Below, in pieces: positions 11,184 to 24,202 of a stretch of DNA of 64,000 nucleotides (position 1 is its first letter; each line of letters starts with the position of its first letter). The translations under genes were made by a program, and so were the position numbers. The notes under the pieces were generated by a model. The model saw only the letters and a list, made by a program, of their open reading frames with translations. It had not been told where the DNA came from and did no database searches. This DNA comes from Diadema setosum (Eukaryota; Echinodermata; Echinoidea; Diadematoida; Diadematidae). The DNA lies in the NCBI GenBank assembly GCA_033980235.1, contig CM067064.1, positions 5,435,001 to 5,499,000 of the forward strand, given 5' to 3'.

Positions 11184-13032
11184 GTGTGCTACGGGGCATT
11201 CACATGACGTTCCTTGTCGATGATGCCAAAGTGCCGCAGGTCTCACAGACAAAGACAGTGAGAAACTGGCCACCTAGAGACAGACAGACAGACAGACAGA
11301 TAATCAGATAGACAGACAAATAGGCAGATATAGATAATTATGATATAAATGACAGAGAGATAGGTAGATAGACTGAAAGACAGATTGATTAGATAAATGA
11401 ATCACGTGAGAAGGTACGAAATGTTTAATATCCAACGCCACATGTCGACTGACTACAAGACAACAACAAAAAGCACGAAGGAACAAAAGAAGGGGGCATA
11501 AGAATACCCACGATTATGAGAGCTTTGTGTCGTGTTATTTGCGCTAAAAGAGACAGAATAGAATTCCGTCCTTCAACCTATAGAATATACCTACTCTCAT
11601 CACATGTCTTCGCGCTTTAGCTCTAATGGTCTCCCAAGACGTTATTACAAGGCCAAATCACAAAGCTGAATATAGTCCAATCTTGTAAAGCGATGCCCAC
11701 TTTAACAGTGGTAATCGATGACATCGGTGAAACGCGAATGAAACATCCCTGAACAACAAAAACAAAAACCCCAGTATGGCAAACCACACTTTATTCGTGT
11801 TCCACTTGTGGCTTACATGGGTACAGCGTGTTTTCTTTTGTATGCTGCATGTCTAACCCTTGAGGCAATAAATCGATTTTACAGCACCGTTTTTGTTATG
11901 AATGGCTTTCTTCCCAATGAGCACGAGAAGTGTTTCCCGCAGAAAAGTTTGTTGCAGCGGCACGCAATGACAAGAGGATCGGACAGACAACAAGGGAAAG
12001 AAGGGGTTGGTGTGGAAAACAGAGATAACAAATGTAAGACACAAATTCGGTAAATTATAATAACCCTTTGGTTGCTATGGCTATCGAAAGTTTGGTGAAA
12101 CTCAGTTATTCATCTCAACTTATGAAAATGATCCTCTTGGTAAAATGATACTCGTTCAGTAACTTCCTCCCAACTCTGCCCGGAGAGTTATCTTTTTCTG
12201 TATTTTGCAGATCATGTTCGGCCATAATACTGTTACTATAAGAATTACTGAAAAATCTATAGACTCTAACTGCTGCACAGTGCCTGCTGTGATGTGATTT
12301 TATATGTTAAAAAAGGAGACTGCTTTTTAAGTGAATCTAGTTTGCATTTTTTGGCAGCTTAAGACATGTCACACGGTATTTTGCGATTTGTATTAAACTC
12401 ACAGAATATTTTTTTTTTCACAAACAGAAACTCTTTAAACTACTCAAACGCCACAAAATACTCAGAAGTGAACTAATTTTCCAGTTTAAATATTAGAGAC
12501 TGTAGTATTATAAGGCGCTGATATGAAGATGGAAATAGTTATAAACCACTAATCCCACACATTTGATCACAATACTCGAAAAATGGATATTGCACAATGG
12601 CTTCAATATTGCGCTGTTTACACTTATCACTTATGTGTATCAGTTCAGACATGGAGAGAGGGGGGAAGGGTACAAAGGACGAAAGAAAGAGAAAAAAGAA
12701 TTAAGTAACATAACATATATCATAAACGTTATGGAAAAAAATCTGTAAAATCGATACAATGTATTAGCATTTTGATACGCATCTTTGATATAATCTAAAC
12801 ACATCATTCTTCTCTATACAGCGACCTTGGCGACGCATTACAGAGAAGAGCGATTGATTTTTATTTTGCTATTATATTGATCGCAATTTGATGCCTAACA
12901 CGATACCTATTATATGTAGGGCTAAGTTTATAATCAATTTCAAATGTTTCCAGGACCTCTCAAAATGCCCCCGAAATTAATCATCAACGAGATTCATTAC
13001 GATATCGACTGCAGTGCGTGAAAGACAATAGG

Positions 13033-13063
<31 letters not shown>

Positions 13064-13202
13064 TCTTAGATATTAAACATACACACTGCTGTCAAAACTA
13101 ATCGGAGAAATATAAAACCAGTGAAAACATCAGCAAGTGCTTTGATTGATTTTTCCCGATTACGTGTGATGAAAGCAACAATCTTAACCAGCCTGGCAAC
13201 CG
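11184..13202. other. non-coding spacer
   Basis: No gene recognised. Contains (CAGA)n at about 11280-11300 and an (AAC)n tract at about 13032-13062. A partial X-box match, GTTGCTATGGCTAT, is at 12071-12084 with no gene nearby. Confidence 0.45.
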
Positions 13203-13394
13203 TTAAACACCATATAGCCTTTGCTGAGTCTTCTTGTAAACCACCTCGAATTCTTCGATGAAACTGTCCGATGGCTCCATCTTCTGAATGCATTCTTGCA
13301 TTAGTTTTCTCTGGAAAGATATTACCGTATTGGGAGAAGTTTTGATTGAGGCATCCGTGTTATTTAGTGTAGAGCGTGAGAGAGTTGCAGGCAA
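13203..13394 (-). CDS. possible terminal coding exon or gene fragment
   Basis: A minus-strand frame of up to 63 codons ends in TAA after an amphipathic, protein-like stretch (MQECIQKMEPSDSF, EEFEVVYKK). A good acceptor-like site, ATCTTTCCAG, immediately precedes the AGAAAA that begins the conserved part (13313). The 80 bp at 13234-13313 are repeated almost exactly at 13783-13862. I do not recognise the protein. It could be a real last exon, a gene fragment carried by a repeat, or chance; no companion exons were found. Confidence 0.3.
   Translation of the reverse strand: MPATLSRSTLNNTDASIKTSPNTVISFQRKLMQECIQKMEPSDSFIEEFEVVYKKTQQRLYGV
13234..13313 (-). repeat. exon-sized direct repeat, copy 1
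   Basis: These 80 bp are identical at 79 positions to 13783-13862. Homology stops at an AG acceptor-like junction on one side (minus-strand start) and after TTTACAA on the other. Minus-strand translation is open in both copies. Confidence 0.85.
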
Positions 13395-13563
13395 AATAAA
13401 ACCCTTCAGGTGTAGGTCTACTTCCGGTTGTTGTTGGGTTTTTTTTCTTCATATAATTGTATGCCTGGATCAAATTTTATATCACCACTGTTTGATCACT
13501 ACTAAGTCACATTCGCACAAACATTTCACATATAACGTTTCACACAGTCATCATCACTTTCAT

Positions 13564-13569
13564 GCACAC

Positions 13570-13615
<46 letters not shown>
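13564..13615. repeat. (CA)n microsatellite
   Basis: About 50 bp of CA dinucleotide with two CG interruptions near its left end. Confidence 0.95.
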
Positions 13616-13616
<1 letters not shown>

Positions 13617-13782
13617 ATGCAACACAATACACACATGAAACACGCTTTATACAGAAAAAGATAAGATAATCTGCGTAATCTTATGACTGAAAAGAAAAAA
13701 ATCGAAAAACATCTACTTTGAACTACACGTCATATAATCTTTCACGTTATAATGTTGTCTGGAAGTTGTTATATTTTTTTTT

Positions 13783-13862
13783 TTGTAAACCACCTCGAAT
13801 TCTTCGATGAAACTGTCCGATGGCTCCATCTTCTGAATGCATTCTTGCATTAATTTTCTCTG
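13783..13862 (-). repeat. exon-sized direct repeat, copy 2, followed by poly-A
   Basis: Second copy of the 80-bp block. On the minus strand it starts after ACGCAG and runs into an 11-base A-run directly after GTTTAC. The A-run and the precise AG boundary would fit a truncated retro-copy of an exon. The near identity (one difference) implies a recent event or gene conversion. Confidence 0.8.
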
Positions 13863-14335
13863 CGTTATATCTTTGATTTTTTATTGTATTGAATGTATAT
13901 ATATTTTTTTAAAACTTTTTCTTTGTTTGTTTGTTAGTAACCGTTAATTCTGGAATGTTTTATGTACTGTGTTTTAAAGGGCCCCGATGAAAACCAGCAA
14001 GTGCTGACTTGGGCTACCCTGTTTAAATATGTGAAAATAAATAAATATTTATCATGGATGTTTCAATCCTTGCGATGTAGGCCTACCTAAAACAAAGTTA
14101 TTATTAAAAAAAAAAGTCAACGTGTGTGTAAATGTATAGTGCATAATATGTTTGAAGATACAAACAACAAGCTACATGTGTAATGCTATATCATGCTTTA
14201 TGCTATACTTGATGTTTTCTTGTATCCCTGCTTTTAAAACCAGGATGTGTGTTTAATTACAATGTCACTGTCCTTTGATGTGAAGGATTTTCAGCTTTCC
14301 TGCAGATGTCCACGACATAATATCCTCGACTCTGA

Positions 14336-14402
14336 AATAGCTTTTCAGACAATAATCACTAGCTGGCGCGCCAGCAGGTGGTGATCATTGTCGAATAGCG
14401 GA
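14336..14402. other. imperfect palindrome centred on GGCGCGCC
   Basis: The segment ACAATAATCACTAGCTGG, CGCG, CCAGCAGGTGGTGATCATTGT forms a dyad of roughly 17 bp per arm with a few mismatches. It may be a hairpin remnant of a fold-back element. A B-box-like GTGGATTCGAATCC follows at about 14440. Confidence 0.5.
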
Positions 14403-14674
14403 TAAAACAAAGATATTGTAAGCAGGACCTTGTGGATTCGAATCCTCAATCTTTGGCAAGACTTTGTCGTTTTGTTTCCACTTTGCCCCTCTTGACTTGC
14501 GTTTCGTAATCTTATCGACGTTACATCTATACTGATCTAATTTCATTCTGATTAACATCTATATTACTAGAATGATATAGATAATAATCATTGCTATCAT
14601 TATCATCATGGCAATAGCAATATCATCACCACCACCACTACCGGTACTAATTACTACACTACAGTACTGCAGCT

Positions 14675-14762
14675 ATACTACTACTACTACTACGTACTAC
14701 TACTACTACTACTACCACTACTACTACAATGTACCACTACTTCTACTACTACTACTACTACA

Positions 14763-14827
<65 letters not shown>

Positions 14828-14929
14828 ATATACTATTTACTGCTGCTACTACTACTATTTCTACTACTACAACTATTACTTCTACTGCTGCTACTACATG
14901 TACTACATGTATTTACTGCTGCTACTACT

Positions 14930-14966
<37 letters not shown>

Positions 14967-14971
14967 TGTTG

Positions 14972-15041
<70 letters not shown>
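14675..15041. repeat. (TAC)n trinucleotide array, about 370 bp
   Basis: Long TAC/ACT array in two main blocks (about 14675-14830 and 14935-15041), separated by degenerate TACTGCTGC and TACATGTACTAC variants. The Tyr, Leu and Thr homopolymer frames across it are artefacts. Confidence 0.95.
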
Positions 15042-15042
<1 letters not shown>

Positions 15043-18000
15043 TTACTGCCACTTCTATCCGTACTATTATACTTATTACTGTATCAATTGTACAATAGTG
15101 ATGTATCTTTGGGTATTTTTTCTGCTCTATCGAATGATGAACGTGTGACATGCAACTATCGTGGAAGTTTACACAGCAACATTAGTTACTGTAATACGCA
15201 CATCTTAAGCTCTTTGGCATATAATCAGCAGGGGCAAAACATTGTTAAATACAGTGTAGTATACTTTACATAAAATTATGTATTGCTCAGGGCGGAAAAC
15301 CTGATATTAGCGAGATTTGGGTTTTGCCTGACGAGAAATATCTCTGGAGCAGACATTTAATGCATGTTTTATATTCATGTCCCCTTCTTCTTCTTCTTTT
15401 TTTTGACATTTTTTTTGCTATAGGCCTACTCCATCTCACCTTATTGAATATGATGACATTATGTGAGACGATTCACAGAGACGATGCGAAAGCAACAACA
15501 ACAGCAACAAAGATGGTTTTACTTTATCAAAATCTTGAAATCCTCCACAATTTCTGTTGGATCACTAGTGTATCAGAGTGTACTTTTGCATCAGTGGCAA
15601 CACATGTACATAGATTGAAAGCGTTGTAAGTGTATGATATATTATAATCATTGTGTGTTATTAGTAAACGACTTTTACAATCCATAGATTCTTGAGCAAA
15701 TATAGGCATCAATATTAGATAAGTGTAAGCTACATGAGAAATACAACGCGCACGTTTATGGCAGGCTTATCCACATGTTTATCCGTACACGTTGTGAAAA
15801 AAAGAAAAAGAAAAGAAAAGACGATCGAAATGGGCTCAAAGTCATGTCCAGTGTTGTGAATAGATTCTTCTCTTTATTAGTGTTCAAACATTGCGGAGCG
15901 GAAGTACGTGTGTATACAACTTTGTGGAGGTACGACAAAATAAACGAACAATACTATGGGCTTTAGACCAGACCCGCATTTAGGTGACGAAGGCAAGCAA
16001 ACGACAATGCATCACGTGACATTGACCTACAATACGTACAGCACAACAATGGTGGCTTGGTCCCCCGCAAGCTTCACTACATTGTGTACGTCACCGTGAC
16101 GCACACGCACAATAAAATGTCTAATATTCAACACAGTAACATCAATGGACGCGGACCACACGGATACCAGTACACCAGCTAGTGTGTCAAGAATATTCGT
16201 GTCTTCCCAATAATAAGAATAACAAGATCAAAGTTAGAACCGTATCACCCCCTCACACTAGCCCCCTCTTCACATTACTGTACTGCTAGTTAGAAAAAAC
16301 AAAACAAAACAAAACAAAACCATTAATTGTTATCATCATGCGTGTTTAGAGGTATCTGTTCTGGTTCTACGGAAAATCTATTATTATTCTAGTCGAAATG
16401 AATTCTGATTTTGGTATAAAAGCTAAAAATTAAAATAGGAAAATATACAGTTCATTTTAACCTCATCATATCCCCTAAACAAACAATAATGTTGCAATAA
16501 GAGAATGACAACGATAAATGATATTGATTACATTATACAATGTTGTTGATCAGCATGGCTGCAGGCTTATAATGACAAGTGATTATCAACAAATTTATGT
16601 CCAAAAAAGTAACATGTTACTGTAACAGATCAAACCCTGATTGACTTCTTACTTTAATAGAGAATACACGATTAATAAAATGCGAAACTCTGAAGTAATT
16701 TTGGGGGCTAGATGAAGCGTTAGACCGTTCGAAAAAAAAAATTGTACATTATTGCCATGCACAGATCAAGGCACAGTTGTATCTAACCACAACCATCATA
16801 ACAGTAGCCCGCAACAAGATTTGGCCTTTGATCAAAAGGTGCAGGGTTGAGTTATCATGTTGCCTTGTTACATAATACGTATACATGTACATACAACCTG
16901 GGTCTTGCATCTGTAATGTGATGAGGAGGTTCCTTTGAAGTACATTGTATATCCATACACCTCGACAACTAGGAAAAAAAGGCACACCGTGTTTGTCTAA
17001 AATATCAAACTGATAGCAGCGTCTCTTCGATAATGCAGAACGTGATACAGAGACTATTACGGCACAATCCAGCCTCACACTTGTAACTTGAAACGTAATT
17101 TAGTCACCAAAATCCTAAAGCATGAAATCGTATCCTTGATTGAGGGTTGGAATTACCTTTCATCTTTAAGGGCTACGGGCTACAACGTTTAATAAAATCA
17201 TATCTGTAGGTCCTACTGTTGTAGGCCTACATTACCAATACAATGTATACCTACATGTTAATTTATACCATAAAAGAGAGAGAAAAAAGTCTCTCCACGT
17301 TAAAGATGACGAATCGGGAAGATCGTTGGATTGTCCGTTGCGCCTTTTAAAAAGTATATGCGATATAAATATAATATTGACAAAGATTTAAATCACATCA
17401 AAAGTAGGCATATCATCAATACAGACTTCGATGAGCAAATTCACGTATTGAATGGTAGCTCTCCTTCTTGTGGCTTGCATGATACATGTGAGGTGGCAGT
17501 CTTTTAGCTTCTAAATCTCGATTTATGTCGAGGACGAGTGAAAATGGAAGAAATGCTCCTATAAACAAATGAATGTCAGACACGGGTACGATTGGCAGTT
17601 CGTCATATGACATCGTGTTAAAAAAAAAAAAAAAAGAAGAAGTACGTGGCAGTACCGGCAAGATCTGATTTGTTAGAAAATCATGACATTACTTTCTACA
17701 CTGTATCAGTGAAGACAATATTGTATGTCACCAGATTGTCTTCGTCTAAAGTGGTCTCCCTTAAGTACGTTGAACATTATCCCATTTTGGAACGCAGAAC
17801 TTGCAAAAGTATGTCATTATCGTGATTATTGACATGTTTGAAGACAAAAAGGCCGTACAAATGCAATCGACAGATACATTGTAGGTAACACCCCTGTATA
17901 CCGTTAACTATACTCTTTTTAACACAGTTAACCATTCTTTGTCGTTATAGGCGAATGAAGTAAATGCGACAAGCAAAACACAAGCGTCGCTTCAAGCTTC

Positions 18001-18907
18001 AATCTTTGTAGATAATGCTAAATTCATTGAGCAGAAATCATTAAATGACGCATCTTGATATCAGCAATAGCAGGAGAACGCAACAACGTTGCGCTAATCT
18101 GAGGCATTTTATCAGCACTTAACTGTTCGGACAAATACACGTATAGTGAAAGTAAAATATGGACGGATTAACCTCACAATACACGTATACATGAACACAT
18201 CGAAACTGATTCTTCATAACGGCAAGATACGATGACATTAAATGAATTTTTAAGAAAGATAATTAGAGTTACCAGAATCACAAAGGTGCAAAAAATATAA
18301 TGTCAACAGAGTTTGAATGATTTAACCCTGTCAAAACCCACTATTCTACTTGATACTTTTGACATTAGTCACTGTTAGTGCAATTTCTAGTGCTCCTGGC
18401 ATAATAAAAGTAATGCCGGACGGATTAGTAATACTATCTCTTTAGGGAAAATTCAATGAAGCTTTATCCAAAATATCAGAATCTAATAGAATGACATTTC
18501 ATTTATGTCTTGAGCATCCTCTACAATTACTAAAAACTAAATTCTAATCGATGCACAGTCTTCTACATGTCATAGGTTCTATCATCAGAGAGTTAATTCT
18601 TTCATGTTGATCAATTAAATCTAACAACAGAATACTATAACAACAAAAATACGCTATGAATAATGAGACACTATATATGTGATGTGGACGGATAGTGTTT
18701 CTGCTATGGGTTTTTTTTTTTTCGTAATAGTTGATAATAGTCAACTCAAGTCGCCGTGAAATGAAAATGGATTGTACAAAATGTTTCTAGACAATATTAA
18801 TTTATTACAAATATAGGTTGCAATCAATAATGTACTACATTCGACAGTGCATTGAATCAAATTTGTGACATCAAACATTGTCAAATAATATAACAAGTTC
18901 GATAGTA
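15042..18907. other. non-coding spacer downstream of gene A
   Basis: No gene recognised over nearly 4 kb. There is an (AAAAC)n tract at about 16294-16320. I searched this span on the minus strand for a further exon of gene A carrying CPPNSP and found none. Confidence 0.5.
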
Positions 18908-18913
18908 TTTATT
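18908..18913 (-). terminator. polyadenylation signal AATAAA of gene A
   Basis: Minus-strand AATAAA lies about 40 bp after the gene A stop codon. A second minus-strand AATAAA lies near 18800. The short 3'UTR is plausible but unproven. Confidence 0.5.
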
Positions 18914-18950
18914 TAGTTTAATCAATAACTATAGTTAGTATGAATAACTG

Positions 18951-20258
18951 TCAGTTTAGCGAGCCTTGTCTCTGCCACGCTCTCACAAGATGACGAGGCT
19001 GCAAGATTTTCTGGCTGCTTACGACTACGCAGTCGAAGGACGGCTCCCATAACTTCAGGGGGATCGCGGCATGGGGCTGCTTTCGTAACCGACCTTTTCG
19101 CTTCGCCTTGCACGATGGCTCTTGGAGTTCGTCGTCGGCATTGTTCGTCGGTAGGAGTTCGGAAGATGATTCGGCTTTACGCGGCAACGCTTCGCCTCCG
19201 TACCGGACTCCGTCCCTGTTGTTTGCTTGGTTGGGCACGTCATCATAACTTTCGTCCTGAGAGGGGAGCACGAGAATTTTCGACGTCGGCGACTTCCTCG
19301 GCGTCGTAAATGGGGAGTCCTTCGGAGAAGAGGTCAGCGATAAGGGGGCGATTCCCACTTCTTCAGGCACACTCGATCGCTCATTCTTACAAACCGAATT
19401 CCCGCTCTTTTCGCCGGCGTGATTTTTCGGCGAAATCGTCGTCAGTGGTGGGAAGCGAGTTTCCGAGCCATTCGACGCGAGCGCTCCCGGTGTTGATTGC
19501 GGCTTGAAGGTGACTTCTTTGCGAGACGATCTCGGTGGCGAGGAGTGAGTTAGTTCGCGTCTACCCCTCGGCAAGGATTCGTAGAGCGATCCTAGCGTGA
19601 TACCGTCCAGATCGAGCTGGGAAGAACCACTCTTGCTCCGATGTCTATCTTGACGCTTTGCTTTCGACCTCCATTTCTCGATATATAAGTCTGTCTTTGA
19701 TCTATGAAGCCAGGTTGGTGTTGACCCTTCACTTAACGTTTCCCTTGGGTCTGTAAGGGGCAGTTTTCGGAGCTCGCTTTTACTTCTGGTTAAGCCATGA
19801 AATGTCTTTTGCCTGATCACCATGTACTTGTCAAGGCGCTCGTTCACCGACCGCCCGTAGATGTCACTATCCGAAATCGTCTTCGACATGTTGGGCACCG
19901 AGTTTCTCGCATTCGGCTTCAGTTGTATCCGGGCGAGGTCGATTGGGTAGTGGTGGTGATCGCGAGAAGTCCAGTCGGATGGCGAAAATCCAATTGTCTC
20001 TGGTACGCTTGACATCGTTGAATGGGCACCCGACATAGCAGAGGGCATCGGGGTAGCCAAGGCCTGGTCAGGGATGGAGTTCACGTTCCCTCCGCCCTCA
20101 CCGCCCGACAGGCTTCCGGCAGGCAAGGAGTGTCGGTACATGGTTCGGTAAGACGAGATTGGGGGCGCTGTGGATGTCGACTCAGCATCATGGACATCGG
20201 CTGGAGTGCCGGCATCCAAACTCCAGCGAGTTTCAGCCATCGTGGGTCCACGAGTCAT
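18951..20258 (-). CDS. gene A: Ser/Arg-rich disordered protein, about 435 aa, function unknown
   Basis: One uninterrupted frame, much richer in CpG than its surroundings. I recognise no catalytic domain. Three RSK(S/T) repeats stand at about residues 158, 186 and 207 (RSKSEL, RSKTDL, RSKSGS). KEVTF at 247-251 fits the RVxF docking motif for protein phosphatase 1. Basic clusters and SP/TP sites are frequent. The first ATG (20258) and a second at 20240 with better context (A at -3, G at +4) are both possible starts. An in-frame TGA lies upstream, and TTTATTTTTAG at 20291-20301 is a likely 3' splice site, so the exon probably starts at 20290 with a six-codon upstream frame before the start. The last codons may be intronic, because GTAAGC follows a codon near residue 410. 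An X-box lies about 0.8 kb upstream. It lacks the CPPNSP tail of genes B, C and E. Confidence 0.8.
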   Translation of the reverse strand: MTRGPTMAETRWSLDAGTPADVHDAESTSTAPPISSYRTMYRHSLPAGSLSGGEGGGNVNSIPDQALATPMPSAMSGAHSTMSSVPETIGFSPSDWTSRDHHHYPIDLARIQLKPNARNSVPNMSKTISDSDIYGRSVNERLDKYMVIRQKTFHGLTRSKSELRKLPLTDPRETLSEGSTPTWLHRSKTDLYIEKWRSKAKRQDRHRSKSGSSQLDLDGITLGSLYESLPRGRRELTHSSPPRSSRKEVTFKPQSTPGALASNGSETRFPPLTTISPKNHAGEKSGNSVCKNERSSVPEEVGIAPLSLTSSPKDSPFTTPRKSPTSKILVLPSQDESYDDVPNQANNRDGVRYGGEALPRKAESSSELLPTNNADDELQEPSCKAKRKGRLRKQPHAAIPLKLWEPSFDCVVVSSQKILQPRHLVRAWQRQGSLN

Positions 20259-21062
20259 AGTAACGTCATTTCTTAGCTGTTCTCATTTTGCTAAAAATAA
20301 ATGTGCGTTTAGCGAGTAAATGTTACAACTTCTCACCTTCTACGAGATTCTCAAAATCAAGTCTTGCACAACGGTGAAATTGTAGCAGTAATTTCCATAG
20401 GAAAAATAACTGTTCAGTGTGTTACAGACTTTCTACTGGTGCTGGTGAATGGATTTTCTAGAATGATCAGATTGGACTAAATTCGCCGATATCGTCAGAT
20501 TGTTGAAATCCATTGGTTACCCATTTCACTTTCCCGGTTGCACTCACACATTCCCAATCCCATCATAACGGACAGTTACTGGGTGGCACAATAGTATTTC
20601 CTTTTCTTGCAACTTGATTTTAAACGTGATGTCCAGCAATGATATGTAGTGATGACAAATAATTCCAGTGTTGGTGTCGAAGATCCACACAAACGTGAAA
20701 ACAATCACACAGAGGGCACCAAGATATATTTATTCTTCGCGCATATCAAGTACCACTGTGAAGACTTACTAGTATTTGCTTTGTCCCACGAGTCCAGTTT
20801 GACGTCATTGTCCAACTGATAAATATCCTCCAATTTTTAGAATAAACAGTGGTCAATGATTCCTATAAATGCGTGATTGGAGTCCTGTTGCCGTTGGTTA
20901 TGAGATCGATGACACAGAAATTTTGTTTCCACTTCTGAACATGGTAAGTTATACGATAGGTCAGAGCTCGCGTATACAACTAACCAAAGGAAGGGTGGAC
21001 GCACACACTCCAGCGGTTACAATGTGCACGGTCGAACGCTGTCGGCGGACGGAAAGCATAGC
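20259..21062. other. upstream region of gene A (probable intron and 5'UTR)
   Basis: Between the acceptor-like site at 20291 and the CpG-rich, X-box-bearing patch at about 20990-21260. The transcription start of gene A probably lies in that patch; no cap or first-exon signal can be fixed from sequence alone. Confidence 0.35.
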
Positions 21063-21076
21063 GTAGCCGTAGCAAC
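21063..21076. promoter_or_regulatory. X-box (RFX site) upstream of gene A
   Basis: GTAGCCGTAGCAAC matches the RFX palindrome pattern GTNRCC-NN-RGYAAC in both half-sites. It lies in a CpG-rich patch about 0.8 kb upstream of the gene A start, in the right position for a promoter element. RFX X-boxes drive ciliary genes in animals; that link is inferred here. Confidence 0.6.
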
Positions 21077-24000
21077 CACTGTGCTCGCAAGATGTGCACA
21101 GCGCTGAAGGGGTACGTTGTTTTGGGGTGGCTTTTGTTCCGCGTTAAGCGCCCATTCGAAGGGCCTAGTGAAGCATATCTGAACTTTGAGCCCCTCTGCC
21201 GATCCCCTCCCGCCCTCCTCGCGGAGTGTCAGGGGTGTAACACGCGTGACCTTAGGGGGTGAAGTGCAACCAGTAAGCGTTCGCTCATGCATCGGTGACA
21301 AGAAAATTATGCCATTCACGAAATTCTACGCACTGAATTATTTACATTACACAAAAATATGTTTCGACTTCGTATTCTCGCGGGCACGTTCTAATTCGAA
21401 GGATTTTTTCTCTCGGGCGCCGATGATGGCTCAAGAAGTCTTCTTCAATCTCCACCAAATACAGAGCACGGACTCTTGTTACCAACCTCGCTCCAACAAG
21501 TGTTTTTCTCCAATCTGATGAGGGCAAGAAGTATTCTACCCCCCTGTTATGTATCCTTCAGCAGTGAAAATCCAATCCCTGCGCAAACCTGCGAATTTAG
21601 CCTTCAGGCGGTTTTCCTCCTTTCTCCCTTCTTTCTCATTGTATGCCAACAAGGATACAATGCACTTTCCCTCATTGAGACCTTCTCCCCTCTCCGTCTC
21701 ACACAGGAACCACTTCACAGCCGTTCGCACCCCTCGAGAGCTATTGTTGAGTTCGGCTCACCTATTCATGACCGATATTGATTAGATGGTGGTTTTTACG
21801 AGTCTTTCCCTCTTTTTTTTCCTTCTCGCCTAACAAGATTTAACGAAGAGGGTCCTTTCTTAGGAAGAAGAAAAATAAGAGGAAAGAAAGAGAGATGTGT
21901 CAAGAGTGGACGCCCGGAGGAGAGAAGAGAACGCATCGTGTAAACATCTTGAGATGAGCTCTGGAAAAGAGTTATTTCGTGGCACAGAGGAATCACTTTC
22001 TAAATTTTGAACCTACAATTTAGAGAGAGAGAGAGAGAGAGATACGGAGGGGGTGGGGTGCGAAGAGGAGATAGGGGGGGGGGAGGAGAGCCATTATCTC
22101 CATCAGAAATATTCCACTTTAAAAGATATACTAAAGATATACACTTCACTGATGTGAATGAACATGTTGCCATCGTTAACCAATGGTATCATCATACGAT
22201 CTTTGTCATCGACAGTTGTAGCAGTATCACCGACGCCATATCTCTAGTGCAAAGGTTTATTCATATCGATTATGATTATTACTATCACTGAAATTAGGCT
22301 TAGTCTGTTTCACACTTATTGGTACTAAAACGGCTTTGATTAGCAATTATTTCAAATTTAGTTTTAATTTTCATATTGAGAGAGAGAGAGAGCGCGCGCT
22401 TTGTAATGCAAGGATTAGAGTTCTCCGCAACTTCCACATAATATTTTGAGAGACAGACAATTAGATTGGTGGATGGATGGATAGATTAGGAAAGAGAGGG
22501 AGAGAGGGGGGAAGAAAGAAGGAGAAAGAACAAACAGCAAGAGTGCAAGGAAACTTAAATTGATCAAGAAAAATGGTGTCTTCGTATGTCAAAATATAGA
22601 TACTATCAATTACAGGGCACATGGAGAGATTAGTGGGGACATCATCACAATTGCAAGACTAATAACAATCTTATCCAATCACCTGGAGGCATACATTTCT
22701 TCATGATAAAAATCTCGGGTGATATAGCAGAGTTTTTCCATGGCTACACAAAATATTTACACCAATGCTGCATTGTGATTTCTATTAGGTTCTTAACCTT
22801 GCATGGGACTGATTAAAAATAATCTGGCCATGCATCTTTATTTGGCAACAGTGATGGCTTACATTGCCCTTGAGATATACAGAGAGGGAAAGTGAGAGAG
22901 TCTTTGTGCTAGTCATTAGCCACTGGTAGATTATTATAATAATGGATGTGGAACTTGTGAGTTATCAGGAAGCCGTTAAAGGTAGAATAGGGTGCTATCT
23001 GCCAAGGTAAGTTTGGAACGAACGCACGGTGGTAGATACAAAGGGGAAAAGAGGAAAAGGGGGTGGGGTGAAAACAAAACAAAAGAAGAAAAATCGTTCA
23101 GGAACCCATATCACAGAAGAGACTGGGTGGTTAAGATTTATCCACCGGAGAGGATGTGTTCGCAGTATCATTTTTCTTCTCTCTCTCTCTCTCTCTCTCT
23201 CTCTTAATGAAATATTTTCAATTCAATTCATTTATTTTCATTCGCATTTTTTGTTGATCTGTTGACTTGTCGATCTTGACTTCGTCATATGATGTGCAAG
23301 CATGCAGTCACAAATAAAATCATATTGACTGTGAAACTGTTCTGTGTTTTTTCTTTTACCAAAGCAAGTACGCCTAAAATGTGTATAATAATTGATAAAT
23401 ACATTTAGAAAAGAAATACTGGTTAACAGATGAAGGGATTTTCTTCTGATGGTTTCCAGTATCCCATTGTATTAAACTGCCAGGTGTTGATGTTCTGTGT
23501 CGTGTTTTGTTATATTTATAGTGTTCGATTCGTAAAGTATGTGATCATGTCATGGGTCATATAAGCTAGCCTAAATAAGTTGTAACTTGTTTATCCTGTC
23601 GCCGGTCTAAAACACTGACATCCAGACAAATAGTGACGGGTGGGGATGGGGTTGGCCGAGGCCTTGGAGAAAGTGCAACCCCGCCCCCTTGGAAAAAATG
23701 AAATATCGAAACATTCACGTGATACACTATGATGCCGTAAAGTGTATTAAATATATACATGATAAACAAAACAAAGGGAAATGACAAGAAAACGCAAATG
23801 AATCAAGCCTTGCAAAAAAAAAAGGCAAAGGTAAAATCAAGGATTATTTGTAATTCATGCAGCTACATTATTTGCAGATATGTCTTCGTGATGTAGCCCA
23901 ATCTGCTAACAATCTGCAAATACAAGTTTTGAGAACTAGCAAAAGACGATACTCTTTAGAGACGGGAGTAATGTCGCTGAAGCTTTACTTCAGCAAATAC

Positions 24001-24202
24001 CTGTTATTACAAACCTATGTATGCTGAATTAACTGGTAGGAGGAAAGGAGGGAAAATGAACAACATTAGCACAGTGTCCAAATTATAAAGTACCTATAGT
24101 TACGATGGCGCCCTAAACCATGTAAACCGAATTACTGTCGTTGGTCAGTTGCTGATCATCTAAAGTTGTCGTATTTCCATTAATGAAGCAAAAAAAAAAA
24201 AA
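21077..24202. other. intergenic region between divergent genes A and B
   Basis: No gene recognised. Contains (GA)n at about 22022-22042, a G-run near 22074-22083 and (CT)n at about 23178-23204. Genes A and B are transcribed away from each other across this region, so it holds both sets of upstream sequences. Confidence 0.45.

Noticed and set aside
14608..15273. 221-codon plus-strand frame and companions
   Set aside because: Leu/Tyr/Thr homopolymers from the TAC array; not a gene.
15042..18950. A further exon of gene A ending in CPPNSP
   Set aside because: I searched the minus strand for the codon pattern and found no match.
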